From the NCBI GenBank assembly GCA_947498785.1, contig CANMLS010000022.1, forward strand, positions 19,047 through 83,046: a stretch of DNA of 64,000 nucleotides. Direction: 5' to 3'. The translations under genes were made by a program, and so were the position numbers. This stretch comes from an uncultured Aquimarina sp. GTDB taxonomy: Bacteria > Bacteroidota > Bacteroidia > Flavobacteriales > Flavobacteriaceae. The notes beneath the pieces were generated by a model. That model saw nothing but the letters and a program-made list of their open reading frames with translations, ran no database searches and was not told the origin of the DNA. Below are positions 1 through 10,653 of this stretch, in pieces (position 1 is the stretch's first letter; every line of letters starts with the position of its first letter).

Positions 1-457
1 AATTTGGACTATTTTCAAAACTACCCCTTGCACTCTTACATACATAAATATCTTGATAACCATCAGCATTCACATCTGCAAATGTCACACCTGTCGACCA
101 GCTTTTTACTTTAATAATTCCACTGCTTTCTGTAATATCCTCAAATTGTAAGTTTCCTTTGTTAAGGAAAATTTGATCATGCACTTGGTTTCCAGAAAAA
201 TAAATATCTGGCAAGCCATCATTGTTTATATCGCCAATGGCAACTCCAGCTCCGTTAACAAACTTTTCATTCAAAAGGTGATTGTCTTTTTGGGTCTCTA
301 CTAATGTGTTTTCAAAATTGATTCCCGAATACGTATAATCAATTAGTGTAAAATGTTTATCAGCATTAGTAAGTGGTAAAACTTTGTTTCTATCACATGA
401 AGAAAGCAACATTATGTAAACAAATAGAAATTTAAAAATAAGTAAACGCTTTTGCAT
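1..457 (-). CDS. FG-GAP/VCBS-repeat lipoprotein (partial, runs off left edge)
   Basis: The leftward frame opens at ATG 457 and stays open to the window edge, giving about 152 residues. It begins with a lipoprotein signal (MLLSSC, Cys about residue 21). It continues with calcium-binding FG-GAP/VCBS loops: AIGDINNDGLPDIYFSG and FADVNADGYQDIYV. The layout matches the N-terminus of the 1111-residue FG-GAP/ASPIC protein at 19857-23192, so the two are paralogs. In Bacteroidota such proteins are cell-envelope beta-propellers often encoded beside SusC/SusD pairs; here the gene is divergent from susC. Function beyond that is inferred. The C-terminal part, including any ASPIC/UnbV domain, lies outside the window. 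Confidence 0.85.
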   Translation of the reverse strand, partial: MQKRLLIFKFLFVYIMLLSSCDRNKVLPLTNADKHFTLIDYTYSGINFENTLVETQKDNHLLNEKFVNGAGVAIGDINNDGLPDIYFSGNQVHDQIFLNKGNLQFEDITESSGIIKVKSWSTGVTFADVNADGYQDIYVCKSARGSFENSPN

Positions 458-743
458 AGTTTCAACAGTATTTAATACATACATTTTTTAAGGTAGTATT
501 CTCTTTAATTAGTTTACCAACCAATAAAGTGAATAGCAAGAAACAACATATAATTCTTATTTAAAACATAAGTTTTAAAGCTAGAAATACCTAAAAAATT
601 GCCATTACAAGAAGCAATATAAAGTAACTAAGATTCTTAATGTTGAGAAAATAGCAAAATTAAGCACACTTGATTAGATTTTCCTTAACAATGCACACTA
701 TTTACCCCCAATACTCTCAACAATGTTCTTCTTTTGGGGTATT

Positions 744-814
744 ATTGACTTTGACGTGTTATTGGTTTTGACGAGTTACTGATTTTGCAATCACATATAG
801 ACTTGATTTTGCAA
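744..814 (+). promoter_or_regulatory. Tandem 17-bp repeats in the susC upstream region
   Basis: The 439-base gap 458-896 separates the divergent FG-GAP gene from susC. At 744-760 and 761-777 lie adjacent 17-bp copies (ATTGACTTTGACGTGTT and ATTGGTTTTGACGAGTT) identical at 14 of 17 positions. A third, weaker unit (778-794, ACTGATTTTGCA...) shares the TTTTG core. The ACT(T)GATTTTGCAA core recurs at 801-814. Direct repeats ahead of a susC gene are a plausible docking site for the AraC-type output domain of the HTCS encoded at 6228-10463, but this is inference. I see nothing else definite in the gap. Confidence 0.4.
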
Positions 815-896
815 AATTTGATTTCTAAAAAAATTCAAATTACTAGATCGTTAATTCAATTCAACTAATAACTAATCATTAAAACTTCACTAAATT

Positions 897-3800
897 ATGC
901 TTAAAAAGTATTTAACAAAAAAACTTAAACATAACAAAAAGTGGTTCGTACCACTCTTCCTTTGTCTATGTTTCACTTCGTTGACCTATGCTCAAAAAAA
1001 GGCAGTCAGTGGTACAGTGATTGATGAGATAAACGGACCGCTAATCGGTGCAAATATCTTAGTTAAAGGGACTTCAAACGGTGTGGTCACTGATTTTGAT
1101 GGAAATTTCACTATAGAAACTACAAGTGATGCTGTTTTATTAATCTCATATACGGGTTATACTACACAAGAAATTCCTGTGAACAATCAAACCGATTTAA
1201 TGATACAATTGCAATTAGATGCTTCGGCACTTGATGAGATTGTAGTCATTGGATATGGATCAAGAAAAAGAAACGATGTTACTGGTGCCGTTAGTACGGT
1301 AAAGACTGCTTATATAGAGCAACAGTCTGCAGGAGATGCTACCCGTGCATTACAAGGAAGTGCTTCTGGAGTTACAGTAGTATCTTCTGGAAGACCAGGG
1401 GTACAAGCTCAGGTTAGAATTCGTGGATTAGGTACCATTAATAATAATGGACCATTGTATGTTGTTGATGGAGTCTTTGGCGCACAATTACCTCCAACGA
1501 ATCAGATTGAATCAATGCAAGTGCTTAAAGATGCTTCATCTACTGCCATTTATGGAGCTAGAGGAGCAAATGGTGTTGTTCTGATCACTACCAAAACAGG
1601 AAGAGTCGGACAATCTGCTAAATTAGAACTTAATGTAAGGACTGGAATCGGAACTGCAAACTCTAAATATGATATTGTAACAGATCCTACTCTAGTTGGT
1701 CAGCAAATATGGCTGGAACAAACAAACGATGGTATTACACCTAGTAGTACACATTTTAATTTTGATCCAAATAATATTCAAGGAACTACAGTAAATGATT
1801 TTTTGTTTCCTAATGGAGCTTCTATAGGCGATCCATCTACTAACCCTTCGTTGTATGAATTAAGAGATTATCCTATTACCCTTACAAACAAAGAAGGAAC
1901 TGACTGGTTAAAAGAATTATATCAACCAGCGCCTATAACAGACATTACACTTTCAGTGTCTGGTGGGGCAGAAAAAACCACATATTCTTTCAGTGGTAAT
2001 TACTTTAAAGAAGAGGGGATATTAAGATATAATTCTTTTGACAGATATGCCTTTAGGGCGAATGTGGACACTCAACTTAAGGATTGGTTGAAAATTGGTC
2101 AACGTTTGGGTCTTACTTTAACTGAGTCTAGAGGTAATACAGTAGGTTTTAATGCGATAGTTGAAACAAGTCCTTTAATCCCCGTACGAGATATTGCGGG
2201 TAACTTCGCAGGTGGTATAGTTGGAGGAGGATTAAATGACGGACCAAATCCTTTGGGAAATAATTTTCGTGAGCGAAAGGATACAAGAACCACTATAAAT
2301 GCAACAGGTAACTTTTACCTAGAGGTAAACCCATTTAAAAACGTTACAGCTAAAACTCTTTTTGGATATAATACAAGTTGGTATTCTAACTACGATCCAA
2401 GATTTGCTGATCCTGAAAACACTAATGGTACCACTGGTAATTCTTTAAGTGAAACTAGAGGTAAAAATCTAACTTGGAACTGGTCGAACACAATTAACTA
2501 TACAAAAACATTTAATGAGCTTCATAATTTTGATATTTTGCTAGGAACAGAAGCTACACGTTTTGAATTCGATGAGATAAGTGCTGGAAGGGAAGGTTTT
2601 ATCTCAACAGATGACGACTTTTTTATATTGAGTTCTGGTTCTGAAAATCAGACCAATAATGCTAACGCTGCTGCATGGGCGTTAAACTCTTATTTTGGTA
2701 GAGTATACTATTCATACGATGCTAAATATATGTTGGAAGCAACTATACGTCGTGATGGATCATCAAGATTTGGTTCAAATAATAGATGGGGTAATTTTCC
2801 TGCCGTTTCTGGTGGATGGGTTATTTCTAATGAAAATTTCTTAAGTGATACTGATTGGTTAAATCACTTAAAGTTGAGAGCAGGTTGGGGACAGTCTGGT
2901 AATGACCAAATTGGTAATTACAACGGTTTCTCGACATTCGGTTCTGGTTTGGGATCTTCATTCTATGGGATTGGCGGTAACGACAATACTATTATTCAAG
3001 GGTTTCAGACAATAGCTGTTGGTAATCCAGATGCTAAATGGGAAACCACTACTTCAACAAATTTTGCAGTTGACGCCACCTTATTCAATGGTATTAACAT
3101 GTCTTTGGATGTTTGGGAAAAAGTGACTACAGATATGTTATTTCCTGTTGCCATTCCTGCTGTTCAAGGTATAGCTAATGCTCCCTCTGTTAATATAGGA
3201 GACATGGAAAATAAGGGTTTTGATTTGGAATTGAGTTATAGTGGTGGTGGACATGAAGAAGGCGATTTTAAATATACAGTTGGGCTTATATTTTCAAAGT
3301 ATAAAAATAAGATCAAAAAATTATCAAATAACGAAGATGAGTTCATCGTTGGTAGTGAACAAAGAGCTCAGCGTTATACGAGGGCAGAAACAGGAACAGC
3401 ATTTCCAGAATTTTTTGGATACGTTGTTGATGGTATATTTCAAACACAGGCAGAAGCAGATGGTCATGCACCAAATGGTAATTATAACCAACCTGGAAAT
3501 CTAATCATACGTGATGTAGATGGAGATGGAGAGATTACCGCAGATGATAGAACATATATAGGAACACCAAATCCAGATTTTACAGCTGGTTTGAATATAA
3601 GGTTAGAATATAAACATTTTGACTTTACTGCCAGTTTATATACCAGTCAAGGAAATGATGCCATCAATTATTATAATCGTTTTACGAGATATGGTTTATT
3701 TCAAGGTCCAAAAAGTCCAGATAGATTATTTCGTTCTTGGGGAAGTCCGTATCTAGAAAACAATGCTGATGCAGTCTTACCTAGAGCTTCTTCTCAGACT

Positions 3801-4079
3801 AGTTTTGAACAGAATACACATTCAGACCTAGTTGAAGACGCATCATTTGTACGTTTACAGAATGCACAAATTGGTTTTAATGTACCCCAAAAAATAATAG
3901 ATGATATAAATATTTCTTCCATGCGTATCTACCTTATGGGTACCAATATTTTTACAATAAGTGACTATTCTGGACTAGATGCCGAAGTATTTGTAAATAA
4001 CGAAATAGACAGAGGCCTAGATCGTGGAAACTGGCCAGCACCTAGACAAATCATAGTTGGTTTGGATATTAAATTATAA
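897..4079 (+). CDS. SusC/RagA-type TonB-linked outer-membrane transporter
   Basis: A protein of 1060 residues, the usual SusC length. It has a signal peptide (cleavage after TYAQ, about residue 33) and a carboxypeptidase-regulatory-like domain at about 35-110 (VSGTVIDEINGPLIGANILV). A TonB-box-like DEIVVIGYGSRKR follows at about 113-125. The plug is at about 130-235 with RIRGLGTINNNGPLYVVDG and a VLKDASSTAIYGARGANGV segment. A long beta-barrel ends in IIVGLDIKL. SusC proteins form the outer-membrane channel of TonB-driven glycan or peptide uptake, with SusD as a lid. The susD gene starts 27 bases downstream, so the two form an operon. The substrate is not readable: no glycoside hydrolase or peptidase of a PUL is visible. 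Confidence 0.95.
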   Translation: MLKKYLTKKLKHNKKWFVPLFLCLCFTSLTYAQKKAVSGTVIDEINGPLIGANILVKGTSNGVVTDFDGNFTIETTSDAVLLISYTGYTTQEIPVNNQTDLMIQLQLDASALDEIVVIGYGSRKRNDVTGAVSTVKTAYIEQQSAGDATRALQGSASGVTVVSSGRPGVQAQVRIRGLGTINNNGPLYVVDGVFGAQLPPTNQIESMQVLKDASSTAIYGARGANGVVLITTKTGRVGQSAKLELNVRTGIGTANSKYDIVTDPTLVGQQIWLEQTNDGITPSSTHFNFDPNNIQGTTVNDFLFPNGASIGDPSTNPSLYELRDYPITLTNKEGTDWLKELYQPAPITDITLSVSGGAEKTTYSFSGNYFKEEGILRYNSFDRYAFRANVDTQLKDWLKIGQRLGLTLTESRGNTVGFNAIVETSPLIPVRDIAGNFAGGIVGGGLNDGPNPLGNNFRERKDTRTTINATGNFYLEVNPFKNVTAKTLFGYNTSWYSNYDPRFADPENTNGTTGNSLSETRGKNLTWNWSNTINYTKTFNELHNFDILLGTEATRFEFDEISAGREGFISTDDDFFILSSGSENQTNNANAAAWALNSYFGRVYYSYDAKYMLEATIRRDGSSRFGSNNRWGNFPAVSGGWVISNENFLSDTDWLNHLKLRAGWGQSGNDQIGNYNGFSTFGSGLGSSFYGIGGNDNTIIQGFQTIAVGNPDAKWETTTSTNFAVDATLFNGINMSLDVWEKVTTDMLFPVAIPAVQGIANAPSVNIGDMENKGFDLELSYSGGGHEEGDFKYTVGLIFSKYKNKIKKLSNNEDEFIVGSEQRAQRYTRAETGTAFPEFFGYVVDGIFQTQAEADGHAPNGNYNQPGNLIIRDVDGDGEITADDRTYIGTPNPDFTAGLNIRLEYKHFDFTASLYTSQGNDAINYYNRFTRYGLFQGPKSPDRLFRSWGSPYLENNADAVLPRASSQTSFEQNTHSDLVEDASFVRLQNAQIGFNVPQKIIDDINISSMRIYLMGTNIFTISDYSGLDAEVFVNNEIDRGLDRGNWPAPRQIIVGLDIKL

Positions 4080-4106
4080 ACTGTAGAAAAATAAAATCAG
4101 AAAAAG

Positions 4107-5855
4107 ATGAAAAAAATACATTTTAAAATCTGGATACTAAGTTCCCTTGTATTGCTACTGGGGTCGTGTAGTGAGGAGTTTTTAGAGGAGCAACCCAAAG
4201 GTACCGTAAGAGAATCTACATTAGCAGACGAAAATGGTGTTAATTTGTTATTGGTCGCAGCATACTCCAGAATTGATGGTTATGCAAACGGAGAAGCTGG
4301 CGGTACTGGCGGTGCTTCGGCAACAAACTGGGTCTGGGGTGATGTACCATCCGATGATATGCATCGTGGAGATCAGACAGGTGGTTGGTCCCCTATAAAC
4401 CTTATAGAAAGGTTTGAAGTAGATCCAAGTAATCCATGGGTAGATGAATTATGGACAGCTAATTTTGATGGTGTTTCACGAGCTAATGATGTCCTTAGAA
4501 TATTGGACCAAGCTAAAGATAATATAACTCCAGAAAAGGCAGTTCAATTAGAAGCAGAGGCACGATGGCTTAGAGCTTGGTATTATTTCCAATTGCGTTC
4601 TAAGATTGAAAAAGTACCTTATATTACCGAAGATATGGAGGCTAAAGAGGTTAGTAATGATCGAGAAATTTGGGACGATATCGAAGCTGATCTACAGTGG
4701 GGTATAGATAACAACATGGATGAAACTCCAGAGATAGGTCGAGCTTCTCGTTGGGCAGCAAAGGCATTAAAAGCCAGAGTACATTTATTTCAAAAGGAAT
4801 TCTCAGAAGCCAAACTACTATTGGACGATATAATAAATAATGGTCCTTTTACACTAATGGATCATTTTTATGACAACTTTGACGAAGAAAAACAGAACAA
4901 TGCAGAAAGTATTTTTGAAGTCCAATATACTGTAAACGATGGTGCAGGTGATGCCAACTCAGGTATCGACCATAGAACACTGTTTCCAAGAGGTTCTGAT
5001 GTAGGTTTATGCTGCGCATACAGTGCACCTTCTTTTGACTTGTTCAATGCTTTCAAGGTTGATGCTAATGGTCTACCTTTGTTTGACACTTTTCAAGATG
5101 ATTTATTATTAGAGGATTATGGTACCTTAGATACAGAACCATTTACTCCTACAAATGTATCCTTAGATCCTCGAGTGGACTGGACGATTGGACGAAGAGG
5201 TATCCCTTTTTTGGATTGGGGACCTATGTCTGGAAGTGATTGGATGCTGGATCAAGCTGGAATGGGACCATTCCTGAATAAGAAAATCATGTTTTACAAA
5301 AGAAATTTTAGAACAATTTCTATATCCAGTCCTACATGGTCTGCAGGACTTAATGGTAACAATTGGCGTCTCTTTAGATTAAGTCATATTATTTTATGGA
5401 GAGCTGAGGTTGCTGTCGAAGAAAATGATTTGAATACTGCTAGAAACATGGTCAACATGATTCGTGAAAGAGCACAGGATGATATAGTAATGGGTAGAGT
5501 TAACAATACTACATTTGAAAGTGGATATGTGCCTGATATTGATGAAAATCAACCCGCAGCCAATTATAACCTAGGTTTATATGTGTCATTTCCTGATTCG
5601 GATTATGCAAGAAAGGCTGTTTACCATGAAATGAGATTGGAATTTGCCTTAGAAGGAATGCGTTTTCAAGATCTTGTTCGTTGGGGTATTGAAGAAGAAA
5701 CGATGAATCAGTATTTTGAATCTGAATTAGGTAATGGAAAACTCCCTTGGTTACAAGGAGCATCTTATACACCTGGAAAAAATGATCATTTTCCAATACC
5801 ACAATCACAAATAGATTTACAGCCTGGAGTCTTGACTCAAGATCCTGCGTATTGA
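4107..5855 (+). CDS. SusD/RagB family nutrient-binding lipoprotein
   Basis: A 582-residue partner of the preceding SusC. The lipoprotein signal ends LLLGSC (Cys about 21) and is followed by SEEFLEEQPKG, a classic SusD start with acidic residues after the Cys that favour surface export. The TPR-like helical body includes EAEARWLRAWYYFQL at about 150-165. The conserved C-terminal SusD region includes HEMRLEFALEGMRFQDLVRW at about 509-528 and ends DHFPIPQSQIDLQPG. SusD proteins bind the ligand at the cell surface and close over SusC. A strong hairpin terminator lies about 45 bases after the stop, so susC-susD is a two-gene unit. Ligand unknown. Confidence 0.95.
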   Translation: MKKIHFKIWILSSLVLLLGSCSEEFLEEQPKGTVRESTLADENGVNLLLVAAYSRIDGYANGEAGGTGGASATNWVWGDVPSDDMHRGDQTGGWSPINLIERFEVDPSNPWVDELWTANFDGVSRANDVLRILDQAKDNITPEKAVQLEAEARWLRAWYYFQLRSKIEKVPYITEDMEAKEVSNDREIWDDIEADLQWGIDNNMDETPEIGRASRWAAKALKARVHLFQKEFSEAKLLLDDIINNGPFTLMDHFYDNFDEEKQNNAESIFEVQYTVNDGAGDANSGIDHRTLFPRGSDVGLCCAYSAPSFDLFNAFKVDANGLPLFDTFQDDLLLEDYGTLDTEPFTPTNVSLDPRVDWTIGRRGIPFLDWGPMSGSDWMLDQAGMGPFLNKKIMFYKRNFRTISISSPTWSAGLNGNNWRLFRLSHIILWRAEVAVEENDLNTARNMVNMIRERAQDDIVMGRVNNTTFESGYVPDIDENQPAANYNLGLYVSFPDSDYARKAVYHEMRLEFALEGMRFQDLVRWGIEEETMNQYFESELGNGKLPWLQGASYTPGKNDHFPIPQSQIDLQPGVLTQDPAY

Positions 5856-5900
5856 TTTCTTTTATTAATTAAGTAATTCTGTATTAATTAAATTAGTTCG

Positions 5901-5937
5901 AAAGCGACCCTTTTTTTGGTTTGGGGTCGCTTTTTTT
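5901..5937 (+). terminator. Rho-independent terminator after susD
   Basis: A 10-bp stem, AAAGCGACCC (5901-5910) pairing with GGGTCGCTTT (5924-5933), with a 13-base loop and a following T run. It ends the susC-susD transcript. The rest of the 5856-6227 gap is AT-rich; I saw no further gene there, and it must hold the HTCS promoter, for which no clear consensus box was found. Confidence 0.9.
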
Positions 5938-6227
5938 ACTCACTTACAAATACACATATGTGTAATATGATTATTAAGTAAAGTAAAAACATAATGGAAC
6001 CCCAAACGACGTTCTAATTTTTGGTTCTGATCATAGATTATAGCACTTAATAGCTGAAAACAATTATTTTTCAATGAGTTACCCTAACTCTACACCTATT
6101 GACACTTCTTGGTTTTATTAGACCAATATTTCCAAAAAATTGAAGAGAATTTACTCTACCAACTAAAAATAGTTATAAAATAATATAGTATATTTATTAG
6201 AAGTTGCAAGAAAATGATATAAGCCAT

Positions 6228-9200
6228 ATGAGTAAAGTAATTAAATTTTATTTGCGTGTATTATGCCTCTTTGGTCCTCTACTATTTTGTATAACTTCTT
6301 TTGCTCAAAGTCCTGATTTAAAATTTGAACATTTTATAGATGATAAAGGTCTTTCCCAAAATTCTGTAATGAATGTACTTCAGGATAAGGAAGGATATTT
6401 GTGGATGGCAACTCCAAATGGCCTTTATAAATATGATGGTAAAAACTTCACCATACATAGGCACGAACCCAATAACCCCAATAGCCTAATCAATAATTCA
6501 GTATTTGAACTTGAGATGGATATCTCAGGTAATATTCTCATAGGAACTGGTAGAGGTCTCAGTAGATTCAACCAGATTACACAAACATTTTCAACATTCC
6601 CCATAATATTAAAAGATCAACGAATTAGTGCCATATATCCAGAAAAAGATGGTTCGCTATGGGTAGGCACCTTGCATTCTGGATTATATCATTTTAAAAG
6701 TACTGATAAAATTGGGGACAGACCCGATCATTACTTTCACCAACCCCAAAACCCCTCAAGTATTAAAAGTAATCAGATTCATTCTATAACTAAAGACAAT
6801 GATGGTAATCTTTGGGTAGGTACCATTAATGGCCTCAGCAAAATGCATAAGGACCATAATAAAGGTTTTGTCCATTTTAATGCACTAAAAGAAAGTGTCA
6901 AATCCCTTTTTTTAGACAAAAAAGGAAGATTGTGGATAGGACTCGAAGGACTTTTGCTTATTGTTATAGAAAATCCGAATAGTTTTAATACGCCTGAACA
7001 AACCAATTTTAAGCAATATAAATTTCATGCAGAACAGATGGACACTGCCAAATATGGAGGCTTGATTGCAATCAATCAAGGATCTGACGGTAACCTATGG
7101 CTTGGAATATATGGATTAGGTCTCTATTGGTTTAATCCTGAAACTGGAAAATATAAATTATATTCCCCTGACCCTTTGAAGACCCAAAGTTTAAGTAGTA
7201 CAAATGTTGAAACAATATTTATAGATTGTTTCAACGTACTTTGGGTAGGAACAGAAGAAGGTGGATTGAACAAATGTGACTTAGGAAAAAAAGATATCGC
7301 TTTTTTGAAGAAAAAAGTTATGTCTAAAAATTCATTAAGTAACTCATCGGTCAATGCGATTATTGAAGGAGAAAAAAAATCCATTTGGGTCGGTACAGAA
7401 AATGGTCTTAATAATGTTAGTTTTATTCAAGATAATTTTGAACAACCTACATTCAGGCATTACTATTTAAACAATAAGTTGAACAATTCAGAACAGACTG
7501 TTCAACAACCTATTTGGTCCATCTTAAAAGACAAGGACAATGACTATTGGTTAGGTAGTACAGATGGGATTACCCAAATGACTATTGACCCAAAAACGAA
7601 AAAAGCCATTTTTATTCAAACTAAATTCAATGATGTAATTGAAGTGTTTTCTTCCTTGGAAGATAGTAAGGGCACATTATGGTTTGGTTCATTTGTGGAT
7701 GGATTGATCAAATGGAAAAAGAAAAAACTTCCCAATAGTGAATCATTCGATTTCTCCACAGCAGAATACTATTTACCCGACCAAAATGATAAACATAGTA
7801 TTAGCGGAAAAGAAATAAGTTGTCTTTATGAAGATAGCAAGGGTAATATTTGGATTGGCACCTTACAAGGTGGTTTGAATATGATGATTCCAGGAAAAGA
7901 TGGCCAACCCGATACTTTTGTTTCATATCAGCATGATCCTGATAACCCCAATACACTAAGTCATTATTCTGTTTTTTCCATTCACGAAGACAAAAATGGG
8001 AATTATTGGATCGGTACTTTTGGAGGAGGTTTAAATAAAATGACTTTCTCTAATACACCTGGCAAATCACCTTGCTTTGAACATTATACCGAAGAGGATG
8101 GATTGGCAAATGATGCTATTTATGGAATTCTTGAAGATGAAAATGGAAAATTATGGATCAGTACTGACGATGGTATTTCATGTTTTGATCCTAAAACCAA
8201 TACTTTTAAAAATCTAAACAAGGAAGATGGACTACAAAGCAGTAATTATAGAAAGAATGCATATTTCAAAAATAGTGATGGGTATTTATTCTTTGGAGGA
8301 TTAAGAGGATTAAATATTTTTCATCCTGACAAACTAAAGGACAATACTATCCCTGCCATACCTAAAATTACATCCTTCAAAATAAAAAATGAAACTGTGA
8401 TGGTAGGTCAAGAGTTTAATGGACGAATAATTCTGGATCGTTCGTTATCCAAATTGAAGGAGGAAAAAATAAAGCTAAAACATGATGAGAGCGTACTTAC
8501 ATTTGAATTTGCAGCACTTCATTATGCTGCACCTGAAAAAAACAAATATATATATAAACTGGTAGGCTTTGATGAAGATTGGCATGATTCAAAAGAAGCT
8601 TCTTTTGCACATTACACCAATTTATCACCAGGGGAGTATACTTTTAAAGTAAAAGCTTCTAACAATGATGGAGTATGGAGTGAATCCCCAGCTAGTATAA
8701 AATTTAGAATTTCTCCCCCATTCTGGTTAACAGGCTGGGCATATTTACTATATACTTATCTGTTGGCTATGTTTTTTCTTGGTATTCAATCTTATTTTCA
8801 TTTAAAGGCTAAAGAAAGAACCGCTATCAAAGTTCAAAATGAAATAGAAAAAGCCAATAAGCTAAAGCTTCAATTTTTTACTAATATCTCACACGATTTC
8901 AAAACACCAATAACTCTCATAATGAATCCATTAGAAGATATTTTGGATAATTCTGACATTAAAAAACCATTAAGAAAAAAGCTTAGCATCATGCAACGCA
9001 ACGCAGACTATTTGTTACGTTTGGTAAATCAATTGATGGAATTTAGAAAAATAGAAGTTGGTGAAACTAAATTAGTGGCAACTAAATCAAACATTGTTCA
9101 TTTTGTTAGAGAAATTACATTTTCGTTCAAGGCTTTGGCTAAGAAAAAAAATATTGCTCTACAATTCGAAAGTCAACTGTATGCCTCTGATGTTTGGTTT

Positions 9201-10463
9201 GATTGGGACAAATTTGAAAAAATATTGAATAATTTAATATCCAATGCCATAAATTTCACCAACAACAATGGCAATATAGCTGTAAGACTCTATATTCCTA
9301 ATGATAAACCAACCATGGAGATTAGAGGAGGAGAATTAATGTCTGAATACATCTGTATAGAAATCGAGGATGATGGTCAGGGAATACCTGTTGATCAATT
9401 GCCACATATTTTTGAACGATTCTACCAAGTAAATAAAACCAATGACACCTCTCCAAAATCTGGATCAGGAATTGGTTTGGCCATCACCAAGGATTTAATG
9501 GATTTACATTATGGAAGTATTGAGGTTCATTCTAAAATAGGTGAAGGAACCTGCTTTACTTTAAAACTACCCCTTGGAAGTGCTCATTTGTTAGCAGAAG
9601 AAATTGTAACATTTTCAGAGTCTGAAAAAAAACCTGAAGAAGAGATCGTCAATGTTCAGCCGATACCCGTTGAACAACCACAAAATAAAATCAACGACAA
9701 GAGAAAATCTGTACTGGTAGTAGATGATAATGAAGACATTAGAGCTTTGGTAAAAAATGGTTTACAAAAAAAGTACTCCGTTTTGGAAGCCAGTACTGGC
9801 AAACGTGCTTTAAAAATTGTTTTGCAGGAATTACCTCAACTCATCATAAGTGATGTCCTCATGCCCGAAATGGATGGAATTGATTTTTGCCATCAACTGA
9901 AATCTAATATTAGAACCAAACATATTCCTATAATTTTGCTTACCGCATTGAATTCTGTAGAACATAGAATCAAGGGAATTGAATCTGGAGCGGACGCTTA
10001 CATTCCTAAACCGTTTAAAATGAAACTTTTATCGATAACAACCGATAAACTCATAGAATCAAGAGAATCTATGCGTTTGCGTTTTCAGACAGAAGAGCAA
10101 TTAACGCCAAAAGAAGTTATTCTTGATTCTGAGGATGAGAAATTTTTAGGAAAGATTATGGAATTCATGGAAGAACATATGAGTGATGAAAATTATTGGA
10201 TCGAGCAATTGGTTATCGACATGAACACAAGTAGGTCAACTTTTTTCAGAAGGTTAAAAAAACTCACAGGCCAACCGCCAAATGACTTTATTCGAATGAT
10301 TCGTTTAAAACGTGCAGCACAACTATTAGAACAAGGAGAATTGAATATTGCGGAAGTTAGTTATCAAGTAGGTTTTAACGACCCAAACTATTTTGGAAAG
10401 TGCTTTCGAAAACTATACGGAGAGCCTCCATCTCGCTACATATCAAAAACGGAAGCTAAGTAA
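6228..10463 (+). CDS. Hybrid two-component system sensor-regulator (HTCS)
   Basis: A 1411-residue one-protein signalling system of the kind that controls susCD loci. Numbering is from ATG 6228, which places a signal peptide (FITSFAQ-like end, about residue 27) at the N-terminus; a TTG at 6204 would add eight residues. In order: two-bladed Reg_prop periplasmic propeller with repeated LWIGT/WVGT motifs (about 30-740), Y_Y_Y domain (about 755-830), one membrane span (about 831-855), HisKA with ISHDFKTP (phospho-acceptor His889), HATPase with NLISNAINF and DDGQGIP, a receiver with ISDVLMPEMDG (Asp1209) and the lysine of IPKPF, and a C-terminal AraC-type HTH ending in FGKCFRKLYGEPPS. The H-box has DFKTP where ErhTP is commoner, but the His is intact. 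It most likely senses a degradation product and activates the adjacent susCD. Confidence 0.95.
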   Translation: MSKVIKFYLRVLCLFGPLLFCITSFAQSPDLKFEHFIDDKGLSQNSVMNVLQDKEGYLWMATPNGLYKYDGKNFTIHRHEPNNPNSLINNSVFELEMDISGNILIGTGRGLSRFNQITQTFSTFPIILKDQRISAIYPEKDGSLWVGTLHSGLYHFKSTDKIGDRPDHYFHQPQNPSSIKSNQIHSITKDNDGNLWVGTINGLSKMHKDHNKGFVHFNALKESVKSLFLDKKGRLWIGLEGLLLIVIENPNSFNTPEQTNFKQYKFHAEQMDTAKYGGLIAINQGSDGNLWLGIYGLGLYWFNPETGKYKLYSPDPLKTQSLSSTNVETIFIDCFNVLWVGTEEGGLNKCDLGKKDIAFLKKKVMSKNSLSNSSVNAIIEGEKKSIWVGTENGLNNVSFIQDNFEQPTFRHYYLNNKLNNSEQTVQQPIWSILKDKDNDYWLGSTDGITQMTIDPKTKKAIFIQTKFNDVIEVFSSLEDSKGTLWFGSFVDGLIKWKKKKLPNSESFDFSTAEYYLPDQNDKHSISGKEISCLYEDSKGNIWIGTLQGGLNMMIPGKDGQPDTFVSYQHDPDNPNTLSHYSVFSIHEDKNGNYWIGTFGGGLNKMTFSNTPGKSPCFEHYTEEDGLANDAIYGILEDENGKLWISTDDGISCFDPKTNTFKNLNKEDGLQSSNYRKNAYFKNSDGYLFFGGLRGLNIFHPDKLKDNTIPAIPKITSFKIKNETVMVGQEFNGRIILDRSLSKLKEEKIKLKHDESVLTFEFAALHYAAPEKNKYIYKLVGFDEDWHDSKEASFAHYTNLSPGEYTFKVKASNNDGVWSESPASIKFRISPPFWLTGWAYLLYTYLLAMFFLGIQSYFHLKAKERTAIKVQNEIEKANKLKLQFFTNISHDFKTPITLIMNPLEDILDNSDIKKPLRKKLSIMQRNADYLLRLVNQLMEFRKIEVGETKLVATKSNIVHFVREITFSFKALAKKKNIALQFESQLYASDVWFDWDKFEKILNNLISNAINFTNNNGNIAVRLYIPNDKPTMEIRGGELMSEYICIEIEDDGQGIPVDQLPHIFERFYQVNKTNDTSPKSGSGIGLAITKDLMDLHYGSIEVHSKIGEGTCFTLKLPLGSAHLLAEEIVTFSESEKKPEEEIVNVQPIPVEQPQNKINDKRKSVLVVDDNEDIRALVKNGLQKKYSVLEASTGKRALKIVLQELPQLIISDVLMPEMDGIDFCHQLKSNIRTKHIPIILLTALNSVEHRIKGIESGADAYIPKPFKMKLLSITTDKLIESRESMRLRFQTEEQLTPKEVILDSEDEKFLGKIMEFMEEHMSDENYWIEQLVIDMNTSRSTFFRRLKKLTGQPPNDFIRMIRLKRAAQLLEQGELNIAEVSYQVGFNDPNYFGKCFRKLYGEPPSRYISKTEAK

Positions 10464-10653
10464 TCACTATTTAAAATTTGAACTATTTTAAAAGAATTCA
10501 AAAGCTACATCAATAGTACAATTAATTTTACAGAAATGATTTCAACTTTTTTTTGTTCGCTATAAAAACATCCTTTTTTACTAAAATCAAAAAAGTTTAA
10601 ACCTCTTCATTATCTTTAGAAAAACATTGAGACCCTAGAGTAAACTGATTCTA

